This document shows positions 15,396-25,081 of a stretch of DNA of 64,000 bases, piece by piece. This stretch comes from an uncultured Prevotella sp. (GTDB lineage Bacteria > Bacteroidota > Bacteroidia > Bacteroidales > Bacteroidaceae): positions 1-64,000 of the forward strand of contig CATXJC010000001.1 in the NCBI GenBank assembly GCA_958369755.1, in the 5' to 3' direction. Below the pieces are notes generated by a model. That model was given only the letters and a program-made list of their open reading frames with translations, was not told the origin of the DNA and made no database searches. Position 1 is the stretch's first letter. Each line of letters opens with the position of its first letter. Made by a program: the position numbers and the translations under genes.

Positions 15396-17216
15396 ATGGC
15401 TAGTCAAATACCCTATTTAGACGTTCAAAACCTCACCAAACGCTTTGGTGCACAGGTTCTTTTTGATAATATTTCCTTCTCTATCGCTGAAGGACAGAAA
15501 GTGGGACTCGTGGCGAGAAACGGCACGGGAAAGTCTACGCTCATGTCGGTGCTGATGGATAAAGAGGGACACGAGAGCGGAGACATTATCTACCGACGCG
15601 ACTTGAAGGTGGGCTATCTGGAGCAGTCGCCGCAGTTTGATCCGGAGGAAAGTGTGCTGCAGGCGTGCTTCAATCATGAGGATGATCCGGAGAAGGTGCT
15701 GAAGGCGAAACAGATTCTCACACAGCTGCACATTACCAATCTGGAACAGCCGATGGGACAGCTCAGCGGCGGACAGCAGAAGCGAGTGGCGCTGGCGAAT
15801 GTGCTGATTACGGAACCCGACTTCCTGATGCTGGACGAGCCGACCAACCATCTGGACCTGGAGATGATAGAGTGGCTGGAAGGTTATCTGAACCGCGGCA
15901 ACAAGACCATCTTCATGGTTACGCACGACCGATTCTTTCTGGACAAGGTGTGCAATACGATTCTGGAACTCGACGACCGCACCATCTACACCTACCGCGG
16001 CAATTATGCCTATTATCTGGAGAAGAGGCAGGAGAGAATGGACAATCTGAGAGCCGAAATTCAGCATTCGAAGAATCTCTACCGCAGGGAACTCGACTGG
16101 ATGCGCCGCCAGCCTCAGGCGCGCGGACACAAGGCGAAATACCGCGAGGATGCTTTCTACGAGCTGGAGAAGGTGGCGAAGCAGCGCATAGAAGACAGGC
16201 AGGTAAGGCTGAAGGCTTCTACCGTTTATATAGGTTCGAAGATTTTTGAATGCCAGTATGTGAGCAAGGCTTTCGACGACAGGGGACAGAAAAAGGTGAT
16301 TCTCGACAACTTCTACTACAACTTTGCCCGCTTCGAGAAGATGGGCATTGTGGGTAATAACGGAACGGGAAAATCGACCTTCATCAAGATGCTGCTGGGC
16401 GAGGTTCAGCCCGACAGCGGCAAGTTTGACATCGGTGAGACGGTTCGCTTCGGCTATTTCTCGCAGGAGGGACTGAAATTCCGTGAAGACCAGAAGGTGA
16501 TTGACGTGATTACGGAGATTGCCGATTACATAGATCTGGGCGGCAAGCACATGACGGCTTCGCAGTTTCTGCAGTTCTTCCTCTTTACGCCCGAGGAGCA
16601 GCACAACTACGTTTACAAGCTGAGCGGCGGCGAGAAGCGCAAGCTTTACCTCTGTACGGTGCTGATGAGGAATCCGAACTTCCTGGTGCTGGACGAGCCG
16701 ACCAACGACCTCGACATCCAGACGCTGCAGGTACTGGAAGAATATCTTCAGGATTTTGCGGGTTGCGTCATCGTGGTGAGCCACGACCGCTATTTCATGG
16801 ACAAGGTAGTAGACCATCTGCTGGTTTTCAAGGGCGAAGGCGAAATACAGGATTTCCCAGGCAACTATACGCAGTACAGGGAATGGAGCCGGATGCAGGC
16901 GAAGGACGAGGCGGAACAGGCGAAACCGGCAAAGAGCGGAAATGCTACGGCAGAAAGCGACGGAGCTGGCACGGCAAAGCGCGACGCCAATTTTGAGAAC
17001 AAGCGCAAGATGAGCTACAAGGAGAAGCGCGAATATGAGCAGCTGACCCAGGAAATAGATGCGCTGACCGAGGAACAGAAGAAGCTGGAAGAGGAACTCT
17101 GCAGCGGAAATCTATCGGTTGAGGAACTGACGGAGAAAAGCAAGCGCCTGCCTGAAATCAAGAATGAACTTGATGAGAAGGAAATGAGATGGCTGGAACT
17201 GGCTGAAATGCTCTAG
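15396..17216 (+). CDS. ABC-F family ATPase
   Basis: Soluble protein of 606 residues with two ABC cassettes and no membrane segment: Walker A ARNGTGKST and GNNGTGKST, signature motifs LSGGQQKR and LSGGEKRK, Walker B LMLDEPTNHLD and LVLDEPTNDLD. The C-terminus is a charged coiled coil (YKEKREYEQLTQEIDALTEE). ABC-F proteins bind the ribosomal E site and act on translation or drug resistance; this looks like a housekeeping Uup/YbiT-like copy. I place the start at ATG 15396 (MASQIPYLD). An in-frame ATG at 15315 lies upstream of the promoter -7 box (15372-15379) and cannot be transcribed from it. The leader is only about 10 nt. Confidence 0.9.
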   Translation: MASQIPYLDVQNLTKRFGAQVLFDNISFSIAEGQKVGLVARNGTGKSTLMSVLMDKEGHESGDIIYRRDLKVGYLEQSPQFDPEESVLQACFNHEDDPEKVLKAKQILTQLHITNLEQPMGQLSGGQQKRVALANVLITEPDFLMLDEPTNHLDLEMIEWLEGYLNRGNKTIFMVTHDRFFLDKVCNTILELDDRTIYTYRGNYAYYLEKRQERMDNLRAEIQHSKNLYRRELDWMRRQPQARGHKAKYREDAFYELEKVAKQRIEDRQVRLKASTVYIGSKIFECQYVSKAFDDRGQKKVILDNFYYNFARFEKMGIVGNNGTGKSTFIKMLLGEVQPDSGKFDIGETVRFGYFSQEGLKFREDQKVIDVITEIADYIDLGGKHMTASQFLQFFLFTPEEQHNYVYKLSGGEKRKLYLCTVLMRNPNFLVLDEPTNDLDIQTLQVLEEYLQDFAGCVIVVSHDRYFMDKVVDHLLVFKGEGEIQDFPGNYTQYREWSRMQAKDEAEQAKPAKSGNATAESDGAGTAKRDANFENKRKMSYKEKREYEQLTQEIDALTEEQKKLEEELCSGNLSVEELTEKSKRLPEIKNELDEKEMRWLELAEML

Positions 17217-17306
17217 ACTTTGAACTTTGAGCGTTGAACATTGAACTTTATGATTAGTTGATGTGCGGCCGTTAATAATAAACATTTATAAAAGAAAATA
17301 GAAAGA

Positions 17307-17912
17307 ATGGAAATTAAGAAATCAGAATTTACAATATCGGCTCCACGAGTGAGCATGTGTCCGAAAGATACGAAGGCTGAATATGCTTTCATCGGCAGAA
17401 GTAATGTGGGAAAATCGAGTCTCATCAATATGCTCTGCAACCACAAGGGTTTGGCTAAGACTTCAGCCACACCGGGTAAAACGCTGCTTATCAACCACTT
17501 CATCATCAACAACGAATGGTATCTGGTTGACCTTCCTGGCTATGGTTTCGCCAAGCGTTCGAAGACCGTACAGAAGCAGCTGGAACAAATGATAAGCAGT
17601 TATATTCTGCAGCGCCAGCAGTTGGCTAATGTCTTTGTGCTCATCGACGTGCGCCACGACCAGCAGAAGATAGACCGCGAGTTTGTAGACTGGCTGGGCG
17701 AGAGCGGCGTTCCTTTCTGCATCGTCTTTACCAAGGCCGACAAGTTGGGTCCGGTCAAGGCTCGCATGAATGCGGAGAAATGGATGCATGCGCTGGAAGA
17801 CCGCTGGGAAGCACTTCCACCTTATTTCATTACCAGTAGTGAAAAGAAGATGGGACGTGACGAGGTGCTCGACTATATTGACGAAATCAACAAATCGCTC
17901 GCCGGAGAATAA
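17307..17912 (+). CDS. engB: Ribosome biogenesis GTP-binding protein EngB (YihA/YsxC)
   Basis: A 201-residue single-domain GTPase that assists assembly of the large ribosomal subunit. G1 is GRSNVGKSS, the Walker B/G3 region [13 protein letters not shown] and G4 TKADK, all canonical for EngB. It follows the ABC-F gene by 90 bp on the same strand; the gap holds short TTGAAC repeats (17219-17248) but no terminator, so co-transcription is possible. The oxidoreductase gene begins 29 bp downstream. Confidence 0.95.
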   Translation: MEIKKSEFTISAPRVSMCPKDTKAEYAFIGRSNVGKSSLINMLCNHKGLAKTSATPGKTLLINHFIINNEWYLVDLPGYGFAKRSKTVQKQLEQMISSYILQRQQLANVFVLIDVRHDQQKIDREFVDWLGESGVPFCIVFTKADKLGPVKARMNAEKWMHALEDRWEALPPYFITSSEKKMGRDEVLDYIDEINKSLAGE

Positions 17913-17941
17913 TCTTTCGGGAGAGAATAAACCAACAGAGA

Positions 17942-18925
17942 ATGAAACAGATTAATTGGGGATTTATCGGCTGCGGAGAAGTAACCGAAAAGAAAAGCGG
18001 ACCGGCTTTCAACGAAGTGGAGGGTTCGCAGGTGGTGGCTGTGATGAGCCGAAGCGAGAACAAGGCACGCAGCTATGCTGAGCGCCATCATGTGCGCAAA
18101 TGGTACACGGATGCATCGGAATTGATAGAAGATCCCGATGTGAATGCTGTTTACATCGCCACGCCACCTTCTTCTCACGCCACCTTCGCTATCATGGCGA
18201 TGCGTGCGGGCAAACCCTGCTACATAGAGAAACCGCTGGCAGCGAGCTACAACGACTGCATCCGCATCAACCGCATCAGCGAGCAGACGGGTGTTCCCTG
18301 CTTCGTAGCTTACTATCGCCGTTATCTTCCTTACTTCCAGAAGGTAAAGGAGATTATCGAGAGCGGAACCATCGGTAACGTGGTGAATGTTCAGGTGCGC
18401 TTCTCGGTTCCTCCGCGCGATCTCGACTTTCAGAGCGGCAAGGAAATGCCTTGGCGACTGCAGCCGGATATTGCGGGCGGCGGCTATTTCTACGACCTGG
18501 CTCCTCATCAGATAGATTTGCTCCAGAATCTGTTTGGTGTGATTACCCGTGCGCACGGCTATCCTGCCAACAGAGCGCATCTTTATCAGGCTGAAGATAC
18601 GCTCTCGGCGTGCTTCTTCTTTGAGAGCGGAATTCCGGGCAGCGGAAGCTGGTGCTTCGTGGGACATGAGAGTGCGAAGGAAGACTGCATCGAGGTGATT
18701 GGCGAGAAAGGTTCGCTCTCATTCTCGGTGTTCACTTACCAGCCGATAGAAGTGATTACGAGCGAAGGAAAGAACTTGATTACGGTTCCGAATCCGCCTT
18801 ATGTGCAGCTGCCGCTCATCAAGAGTGTGATTCAGCATCTGCAGGGAATAGGAAAATGCGACTGCACCAGCGTTTCGGCTACGGCTGTCAACTGGGTGCT
18901 GGACCGAGTATTGTGGAAGAACTGA
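17942..18925 (+). CDS. Gfo/Idh/MocA family oxidoreductase
   Basis: A 327-residue NAD(P)-dependent dehydrogenase. The N-terminal Rossmann fold starts WGFIGCGEVTEKKSGPAF (GxGxxx variant), with 'VYIATPPSSH' and the family's catalytic EKPLA at about residue 97. The C-terminal GFO_IDH_MocA alpha/beta domain is complete. Members act on sugars, inositols or related alcohols; the substrate cannot be read from the sequence. Neighbours (engB upstream, DUF4421 downstream) give no hint of a pathway. Confidence 0.88.
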   Translation: MKQINWGFIGCGEVTEKKSGPAFNEVEGSQVVAVMSRSENKARSYAERHHVRKWYTDASELIEDPDVNAVYIATPPSSHATFAIMAMRAGKPCYIEKPLAASYNDCIRINRISEQTGVPCFVAYYRRYLPYFQKVKEIIESGTIGNVVNVQVRFSVPPRDLDFQSGKEMPWRLQPDIAGGGYFYDLAPHQIDLLQNLFGVITRAHGYPANRAHLYQAEDTLSACFFFESGIPGSGSWCFVGHESAKEDCIEVIGEKGSLSFSVFTYQPIEVITSEGKNLITVPNPPYVQLPLIKSVIQHLQGIGKCDCTSVSATAVNWVLDRVLWKN

Positions 18926-18963
18926 TTTTTTACAAAATCATCATCTGGATTAGAACGTAAGTT

Positions 18964-20154
18964 ATGAAGAGATGTTTCTGTATAGTAGGATTTATCTGTT
19001 CTCTTGCCTGCACTTCGGCAAGGGCAGGGGAGCCCGTGGATTCTACCATGCTGGGAACGCTCTTCAACAAGACGATGTTCATGTCTAATTCCCGGGACAG
19101 CCTCGTGAAAGAGCGCCATCGCAAAACCTTCTTCCATCAGGTGGGAGATGTGTTCACCCGGTTCTTCAGAGAATTCAACAGTACGGATTCGGCTTATATC
19201 GAAGACCAGCATTACAATTATACGGTGATGCTGCAGAACACCAATACCTACGAGGAATATACGCTCAGGAACAGCGAAGGACAGAGCATTTCCTTCTCGC
19301 CTGATCCTTCTTACCGCCTGGGGCCTTATCTGGGCTGGCGATGGGTGTTTCTGGGTTATACGTTCGACCTGAAGCACATTAATTTCAGGAATAACCACAC
19401 TAATAAAAAGGAGGTTGACCTGAGCCTCTACAGCAGTCTGCTGGGAATAGACCTGTTCTGGCGACAGACGGGAAATGACTATCATGTTCTGCGGATGAAT
19501 CTGGGTGAGCACATCGATTGTAACCCTATCCGCAAGGCTCCTTTCGACGGTTTCAAATCGAGCATCAAGGGATTCAATCTTTATTACATCTTCAACCATC
19601 GCCGCTTCTCTTATCCTGCCGCCTATTCGCAGAGTACGGTCCAGCGGAGAAGTGCCGGTTCCATGCTTCTGGGAATCGGTTACACGGAGCACGAACTGGA
19701 GGTGAACTGGGATAAACTGACCAATCTTGTAGATGAACGGCTGAACAAAAATCTGACAAACGGGGGAACTCCGGAAGCCAAGATAGACAGTTCGCTGATG
19801 TTCAGTAAGGTGAAATACAGCGATGTGAACGTAACCTGCGGCTATGCTTACAACTGGGTTTTCGCCAAGAACTGGCTCTTCAACGCTTCGCTCTCGGTAG
19901 GTGTGGCTTACAACAGCTCGAAATCGGATAATGAAAGGGAACATCTGGACATTACCAACTTCAGTTTCAAGAATGTGAACCTGGATGGAATAGGCCGCTT
20001 CGGTATTGTGTGGAACAACACGCATTGGTACGCGGGCGCCAGCACCATCATCCATTCCTACAACTATAAGAAAAAACAGTTTTCTACCAACAATTCGTTT
20101 GGCTCACTCAATATTTATGTGGGTGTGAACTTCGGCAGGAAACGTCATCATTAA
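18964..20154 (+). CDS. DUF4421 family outer-membrane or periplasmic protein
   Basis: 396 residues with a Sec signal peptide of about 22 residues (cleavage near ARAGEP). The rest has alternating polar/hydrophobic strands and the conserved 'PSYRLGPYLGWRWVFLGYT' and 'SLLGIDLFWRQTGNDY' segments typical of DUF4421, a Bacteroidota family predicted to form a beta-rich outer-membrane structure. The last residues (GSLNIYVGVNFGRK) resemble a closing beta strand. It is followed after 18 bp by a DUF1460 gene, so the two are likely one transcript. Function unknown. Confidence 0.8.
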   Translation: MKRCFCIVGFICSLACTSARAGEPVDSTMLGTLFNKTMFMSNSRDSLVKERHRKTFFHQVGDVFTRFFREFNSTDSAYIEDQHYNYTVMLQNTNTYEEYTLRNSEGQSISFSPDPSYRLGPYLGWRWVFLGYTFDLKHINFRNNHTNKKEVDLSLYSSLLGIDLFWRQTGNDYHVLRMNLGEHIDCNPIRKAPFDGFKSSIKGFNLYYIFNHRRFSYPAAYSQSTVQRRSAGSMLLGIGYTEHELEVNWDKLTNLVDERLNKNLTNGGTPEAKIDSSLMFSKVKYSDVNVTCGYAYNWVFAKNWLFNASLSVGVAYNSSKSDNEREHLDITNFSFKNVNLDGIGRFGIVWNNTHWYAGASTIIHSYNYKKKQFSTNNSFGSLNIYVGVNFGRKRHH

Positions 20155-20172
20155 CATATAAAAAGAGAAGAG

Positions 20173-21033
20173 ATGAAAATATTTACGAAAATGGCAGCTG
20201 TCGTGCTGGCTTGCGTGCTGGCTGTTCCGGGAAAAGCCAGGGTGAATGTGGTTTATCAGCGGAAGGACAGTCTGCGGATTGTAGGACTGCTGCAGCAGGC
20301 AAGGGCTATGAAGAAGAAACCTGCCAGTTGGATGCTCTGGTTCGGCAAGCAGATGGCGGGCATTCCTTATGTGGGCGGCACGCTGGACCGGACGAAGGAA
20401 GAGGTGCTCATCGTGAACACCCGTGAGCTGGACTGCACCACATACGTAGAGATGGTTACGGCGCTCACCCTGTGCGCCAAGAAGAACGAGACTTCTTTCT
20501 CGGCTTTCTGTGAACATCTCCGAAATGTGCGTTATGTGGGCGGAGAGATTTCCTATGTGAAGCGCCAGCATTATTTCACGATTTGGATGGATGCAAACGA
20601 GCGCGAGGGAATCGTGAAGAATATTGCGCCCAATCCTCCTTTCTCGGCCGTTCAGACTGTGAACATCAACTGGATGAGTACGCATGTTTCGAGCTATAAG
20701 ATGCTTAAGGCTCATCCGGAATGGAAATCGGGAATCAGAAAGCTGGAACAGAGTGTGAACGGCAAGCGTTACCGTTATGTTCCGAAGGGTAAGATTGCCA
20801 ACACGGCAGTTTTCCGCAACGCTATTCACGATGGTGACATTATCGCCATCATTACCAACAAGAAGGGTCTCGACACGACCCACATCGGTATTGCTTCCTG
20901 GCACAAAGACGGATTGCATCTGCTCAACGCCAGTAGCATTCACAAGAAAGTGATTGATGAACCGATGACGCTTTATACTTACATGCACAAACATCCGGTG
21001 CAGATAGGAATCAGGGTTTGCAGAGTTCAGTAA
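20173..21033 (+). CDS. DUF1460 family protein, N-acetylmuramoyl-L-alanine amidase-like
   Basis: 286 residues, signal peptide of about 22 residues. It has the DUF1460 hallmarks: 'LDCTTYVEMVTALTLC' with the putative catalytic Cys, and 'DTTHIGIASWHKDGLHLLNASS' with the His. DUF1460 is an NlpC/P60-like papain fold; characterised members cleave peptidoglycan fragments or act as amidases. Predicted periplasmic. It follows the DUF4421 gene by 18 bp. A role in wall-fragment recycling is inference. Confidence 0.8.
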   Translation: MKIFTKMAAVVLACVLAVPGKARVNVVYQRKDSLRIVGLLQQARAMKKKPASWMLWFGKQMAGIPYVGGTLDRTKEEVLIVNTRELDCTTYVEMVTALTLCAKKNETSFSAFCEHLRNVRYVGGEISYVKRQHYFTIWMDANEREGIVKNIAPNPPFSAVQTVNINWMSTHVSSYKMLKAHPEWKSGIRKLEQSVNGKRYRYVPKGKIANTAVFRNAIHDGDIIAIITNKKGLDTTHIGIASWHKDGLHLLNASSIHKKVIDEPMTLYTYMHKHPVQIGIRVCRVQ

Positions 21034-21059
21034 AAAAATATTAGAAAAAGAAAAGATAA

Positions 21060-21596
21060 ATGGAAGAGAAAAAGAATTTTGAAGCGATCTTCAAGGAAGA
21101 TCTTTATCAATATCTGCTGAGTATTGATAAGGTAGATGCTCATTTGCCGGAAGCTCCGGATTTGGAAGAGCTGTGGCAGAAAGTAGGCGAGAGTTATCTG
21201 CCTGATGCGATTCGCGAGTTTGCCAAATATCCTACGGTTTCATTGGGTTGGATTATGTATGTAGGAATGGCGCTTGCCAAGTATTGGGATGAGGATTGGG
21301 AACTCTACAGCAAGGTAGAGAATCATTATGAATATCTTCGTGACAGAATAGATTTCGACCACATGGACGATTACATCTGCGAAAAGGTTCTGCTGCTGAA
21401 TGAGGAAGCGCATAAGGCTGTTACGAATGTGGTTGCAGAATGTGCTTCGCGCTCTTACAGCAAGCTGATTCATCTGAATCTGCAGCCTGGAAGCGAGGAA
21501 GCCTTCCGGGGGTTCGTTGCCGCCCTTCACCAGATGTTCCTCATGGGAATAGCCGTAGAGCTAAAAATGCTGGGTTACCACATGACTAAAATGTAA
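21060..21596 (+). CDS. Conserved hypothetical protein, Bacteroidales type
   Basis: 178 residues, no signal and no membrane segment, mostly helical. It contains a Trp/Tyr-rich centre (VSLGWIMYVGMALAKYWDEDW). I recognise it only as a conserved Bacteroidales protein without a named function. Last gene of the plus-strand run starting at 17307; a strong bidirectional hairpin follows 2 bp after the stop. Confidence 0.7.
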   Translation: MEEKKNFEAIFKEDLYQYLLSIDKVDAHLPEAPDLEELWQKVGESYLPDAIREFAKYPTVSLGWIMYVGMALAKYWDEDWELYSKVENHYEYLRDRIDFDHMDDYICEKVLLLNEEAHKAVTNVVAECASRSYSKLIHLNLQPGSEEAFRGFVAALHQMFLMGIAVELKMLGYHMTKM

Positions 21597-21597
21597 A

Positions 21598-21645
21598 AGA
21601 AAGTCCGTAGGCGTTCTGTTAAAATGCCTACGGACTTTCTTACTT
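21598..21645. terminator. Bidirectional terminator
   Basis: AGAAAGTCCGTAGGC (21598-21612) pairs perfectly with GCCTACGGACTTTCT (21626-21640), between convergent genes ending at 21596 and 21659. Confidence 0.85.
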
Positions 21646-21658
21646 ATTACTAAAATAA

Positions 21659-23305
21659 TTACTTCATTTTCTTGAGATATTCTCCAGCGCGGGAATCGCC
21701 AAGTTCCTGGGCTTTCTTTAGGTTCTTGATGGCCTCTTCCTTATTTCCTTTCTCCTTCTGGAGCAGACCTAAGAGAAGGTAGCCGTCAGCATATTCAGGA
21801 GCTAACTCTATGCAATGGGTGGCTGCGCTGATTCCTTCATCATAACGCTTTACACGCAAGTCAAGACTTGCCCATTCTGCAAAATATGTAGGCTCTTTAG
21901 GAGCCAGGTAACAGGTGCGGGCAATATCAAGCAGGGCTGGCTGCCACATGCGCAACTTGGTTTCGCATTGGTAACGGGTGTAGAAGAAGACTGGCGAAAC
22001 AGGACGGGCAATGGAATCGTACATATTATAATCCTGAATTGCACGACGGAATTCACCCTGCTCTTTCAGAAATTCTGCACGAGCCAGATAATAATTCGCA
22101 ACCATTCCGGTCTTGCTTCCAACGCTTACCGCACTATCGAGCAAAACCTCAATCTCCTTGGCTGGAGCCTTGAGATTCTTCTTAGCCTGGGCAGCCTCAA
22201 AATAGAGTTCGCCGCTGAGAAGTGAAGTATTGGTCAAATCCATGAAAGTATCGTAAGCTTTCTGATACTCACCCTTTACAAAATTAATCTGCGCTTCCTG
22301 ATGGCGGTAAATAGGCTGAGCCTTGATTTCGTATGCCTTCTGAGCCTCAGCTATGGCCTTATCAAGCGTCCAGTCCTTATAAACAGAATCGCCCTTGTAA
22401 ATAATCTTCTGATAAATCAGGTCGGCATAGTTGGAATGAGCCTCATCCTTGGCAGCCGATTTCTTAATGCCTTCTTCCATCAGTTTGGCAGCTGCATCAT
22501 ATTCTGCCTTATCCGTCAGATAAGTGGCTTTCTCCTTGTAACCGAAGGCTGAAGTAGGGAATTTGCTGATAAACTCATCGCTATATTTCGCATACACATC
22601 AGCTGTAGTCTGGCCTTTCTTCAGAGTCATCATCGTCATCGCTTCGTTCTCTGTATCAGGAAGAGCTGTACGGATGGTGGTTTCGCGAAGAGCTGCGTCA
22701 AGACTCGAAAGACCGGTTACCTTCAGCTGCTTGGCGTAGTTGGCGTCGATGGCCGTTACCTGACCATTGCTGTGCATCAGACCGATGACCTGGCCGTTCT
22801 TGTTGGCAAACGGACAACCTACTGCATTTTCGGGAGCACTATTCGAGAAGATGTAATAGTTGTACGTAGTCTTGAACTTCTCTACGCTGCTGATATCCTC
22901 CTGCTGGTAAGCCGGCTTCTTGATAGAATAAGGAACCAGCCAGACCTTGTCGCCAGCAGCCGATTCCTTGGTTGCAATAGGGGCTGCAACTGTAGAGGCG
23001 TTGATGCGGAATTTAGCCACATCGTAGAGCTCGTCGGCTCCCATGATAGCCTCAACAGGAATCGATTTGCCGGAAGCGTCAACAACGCTAGCTTTTACAG
23101 CTCCGACAAATGGCTTGAAGGTGCTGATTGCCGTTCCCTTGTTGTCGATAAAAACACCTTGGGTAGAGGCGATAATGTCGCCTTTCTGATTGAAAGTAGT
23201 CAAGGTGAAAACGCTCTTAGCCAGTTTCTGGACCGAACCCGGCTGGGCATAGAGGGACGATGCTCCGAGCATCAGTCCCATCATGATCATATTTATTTTT
23301 TTCAT
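21659..23305 (-). CDS. Trypsin-like (degenerate) protease domain plus TPR protein
   Basis: 548 residues from ATG 23305 (MKKINMIMMG), which gives a clean signal peptide cleaved after SLYAQ. An earlier in-frame start at 23350 would overlap recN and is rejected. Residues about 20-215 resemble a chymotrypsin-fold protease ('VQKLAKSVFTLTTFNQKGDI', 'GVFIDNKGTAISTF', 'GCPFANKNGQVIGL'). The nucleophile position reads NAVGCPF rather than GNSGGP, and the usual His is not obvious, so catalysis is doubtful. The C-terminal half is several TPR repeats. It starts 4 bp after the recN stop, so the genes are co-transcribed. Probably a periplasmic scaffold. Confidence 0.75.
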   Translation of the reverse strand: MKKINMIMMGLMLGASSLYAQPGSVQKLAKSVFTLTTFNQKGDIIASTQGVFIDNKGTAISTFKPFVGAVKASVVDASGKSIPVEAIMGADELYDVAKFRINASTVAAPIATKESAAGDKVWLVPYSIKKPAYQQEDISSVEKFKTTYNYYIFSNSAPENAVGCPFANKNGQVIGLMHSNGQVTAIDANYAKQLKVTGLSSLDAALRETTIRTALPDTENEAMTMMTLKKGQTTADVYAKYSDEFISKFPTSAFGYKEKATYLTDKAEYDAAAKLMEEGIKKSAAKDEAHSNYADLIYQKIIYKGDSVYKDWTLDKAIAEAQKAYEIKAQPIYRHQEAQINFVKGEYQKAYDTFMDLTNTSLLSGELYFEAAQAKKNLKAPAKEIEVLLDSAVSVGSKTGMVANYYLARAEFLKEQGEFRRAIQDYNMYDSIARPVSPVFFYTRYQCETKLRMWQPALLDIARTCYLAPKEPTYFAEWASLDLRVKRYDEGISAATHCIELAPEYADGYLLLGLLQKEKGNKEEAIKNLKKAQELGDSRAGEYLKKMK

Positions 23306-23309
23306 AATC

Positions 23310-24983
23310 TTATTTGTGTTGCTTATGTTTATTGAGCAACTCCTTAGCATTTGCCAGGGCAGCAGGCGTAATGTCGCTTCCGCTGAGCATCTGGGCGATT
23401 TCTTCTATACGCTGCTGCTCGTTGAGTTCCTTCATGTGAGAAAGAGTTCCCTCTTCGGTTTCTTCTTTCAGAACCTTGTAATGATGGGTTCCCATGGAAG
23501 CAATCTGCGGCAGGTGGGTGATGGAAATAACCTGACGGTTCAGGTTGCCCATCTCTGTCATGATTTCCGCCATCTTTTCAGCAATCTTACCGCTTACTCC
23601 CGTGTCGATTTCATCGAAGATGATGGTTGGTAGTTTTACGGCGCCGCTAATCATAGCCTTCAGAGAAAGCATGACGCGGGCGATTTCTCCACCGGAAGCA
23701 ACCTGACTCACCGGCTGGAGAAGCGTGCTCTTGTTGGCGCTGAACAGGAAATTTACCTTGTCAACACCATCTGAACTGAGCGGCTTGGCGGAGAATGAAA
23801 TTTCGAAGCGGACGTTTGGAATTCCCAGAGGAATGAGACGTTTCTTCATTTCTTCTTCTATCTTTCTGGCCGATTTCGTTCGGATGGCAGTCAGATCACC
23901 AGCCAGCTTTTCAGCCTTGGCAAGCAGAAGGGCAACTTGCTTTTCCTGCTCTTCTATGTCTTCATCACCATTATCTATGTGCTGCAACTGTTCGTTGATT
24001 CGCTCGCGAGTGGCGATGAGTTCTTCTACATTTTCCACATGGAATTTCTGCTGGAGCGAGTAGAGCTGGTCAAGCCGGGAATTGATGGTTTCAAGCCGGT
24101 TCGGGTCAAACTCAACATTGTCAACGCTTCCGCTTATTTCCTGGGCAATATCCTTGAGTTCTATATAGCTGCTCTGCATTCGCTCAGCCACCTCTTTCAC
24201 ATCCGGATAAACCTCCTTGATGTTGTCAATCTGCTGGGCTGCATTTTTCAGTTTGTCGAGAATACTGCCGTCTTCGCCCGAGAGTGCATTATCTGCCTCA
24301 TAGAGCGCAGTCTTGATGTCTTCAGAATGGCTCAGGGTTTCTGCTTCCTGTTCCAGTTGCTCAAGTTCGCCTTCCTGCAGGTTTGCATCATCCAGTTCCT
24401 TAAACTGGAAGCGCATGAATTCCTCGTTCTCCCTGTTCTTTACGATTTCCGCTTTCAGGTCTTCCAGCTGCTGCTTAGCCTTTTTATAGTTCTTGTATTC
24501 GGCAAGATAAGCCTTCTTCTGCTTTTCATTGTGGGCAATAATGTCGACCACGCTGAGCTGGAAGTCTTCCTTCTGCAGCAGGAGGTTCTGGTGCTGCGAA
24601 TGAATATCGACGAGCTGTTCGCCCAGTTCTCTCATCTTGCTCAGGGGGACGGGCGTGTCGTTGATGAAGGCACGGCTCTTTCCGGCAGCAGTCAGTTCGC
24701 GGCGGATGATGGTGTCTTCTGCATCATAATCAATATCGTTAGCATCGAAGAAATCCTGCATTCCGTATTTTGACAGGTCGAAGTGGGCTTCTATCACGCA
24801 TCGGTCTCTTTCTGCCTTGATGGCCTTGCTGTCAGCACGGTTGCCCAGGAGCAGTCCGATGGCTCCGAGAATGATGCTCTTTCCGGCACCCGTCTCGCCC
24901 GTGATGACTGAGAATCCTGGATAAAGAGGAATGTCCAACTCGTCAATCAACGTGAAATTCTTGATGTATAATTGCTTGAGCAT
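23310..24983 (-). CDS. recN: DNA repair protein RecN
   Basis: A 557-residue SMC-like ATPase used in double-strand break repair. Walker A ITGETGAGKS is at the N-terminus, a long coiled-coil arm (about 150-390) separates it from the C-terminal signature ASGGEIARVMLSLKA and Walker B TIIFDEIDTGVSG. Length and motifs are canonical. It follows porD and coaBC on the same strand, a recurrent Bacteroidota order. The protease/TPR gene follows 4 bp after the stop. Confidence 0.96.
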   Translation of the reverse strand: MLKQLYIKNFTLIDELDIPLYPGFSVITGETGAGKSIILGAIGLLLGNRADSKAIKAERDRCVIEAHFDLSKYGMQDFFDANDIDYDAEDTIIRRELTAAGKSRAFINDTPVPLSKMRELGEQLVDIHSQHQNLLLQKEDFQLSVVDIIAHNEKQKKAYLAEYKNYKKAKQQLEDLKAEIVKNRENEEFMRFQFKELDDANLQEGELEQLEQEAETLSHSEDIKTALYEADNALSGEDGSILDKLKNAAQQIDNIKEVYPDVKEVAERMQSSYIELKDIAQEISGSVDNVEFDPNRLETINSRLDQLYSLQQKFHVENVEELIATRERINEQLQHIDNGDEDIEEQEKQVALLLAKAEKLAGDLTAIRTKSARKIEEEMKKRLIPLGIPNVRFEISFSAKPLSSDGVDKVNFLFSANKSTLLQPVSQVASGGEIARVMLSLKAMISGAVKLPTIIFDEIDTGVSGKIAEKMAEIMTEMGNLNRQVISITHLPQIASMGTHHYKVLKEETEEGTLSHMKELNEQQRIEEIAQMLSGSDITPAALANAKELLNKHKQHK

Positions 24984-25081
24984 AATTTCTTATCTTATTG
25001 TTTTTAAGGAACTTAATCTATCTAGGAAGATTCTTTGCTTTATCATTCGAGAAGTTGCCTCGAATCATTCTGCATGTAGCC

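Noticed and set aside
15417..16817. 466-codon minus-strand frame over the ABC-F gene
   Set aside because: Antisense to a gene with two complete ATPase cassettes; a by-product of codon bias. The same holds for 46160-47449 (kinase), 51500-52573 (DUF3987), 18832-20055 and 20104-20994.
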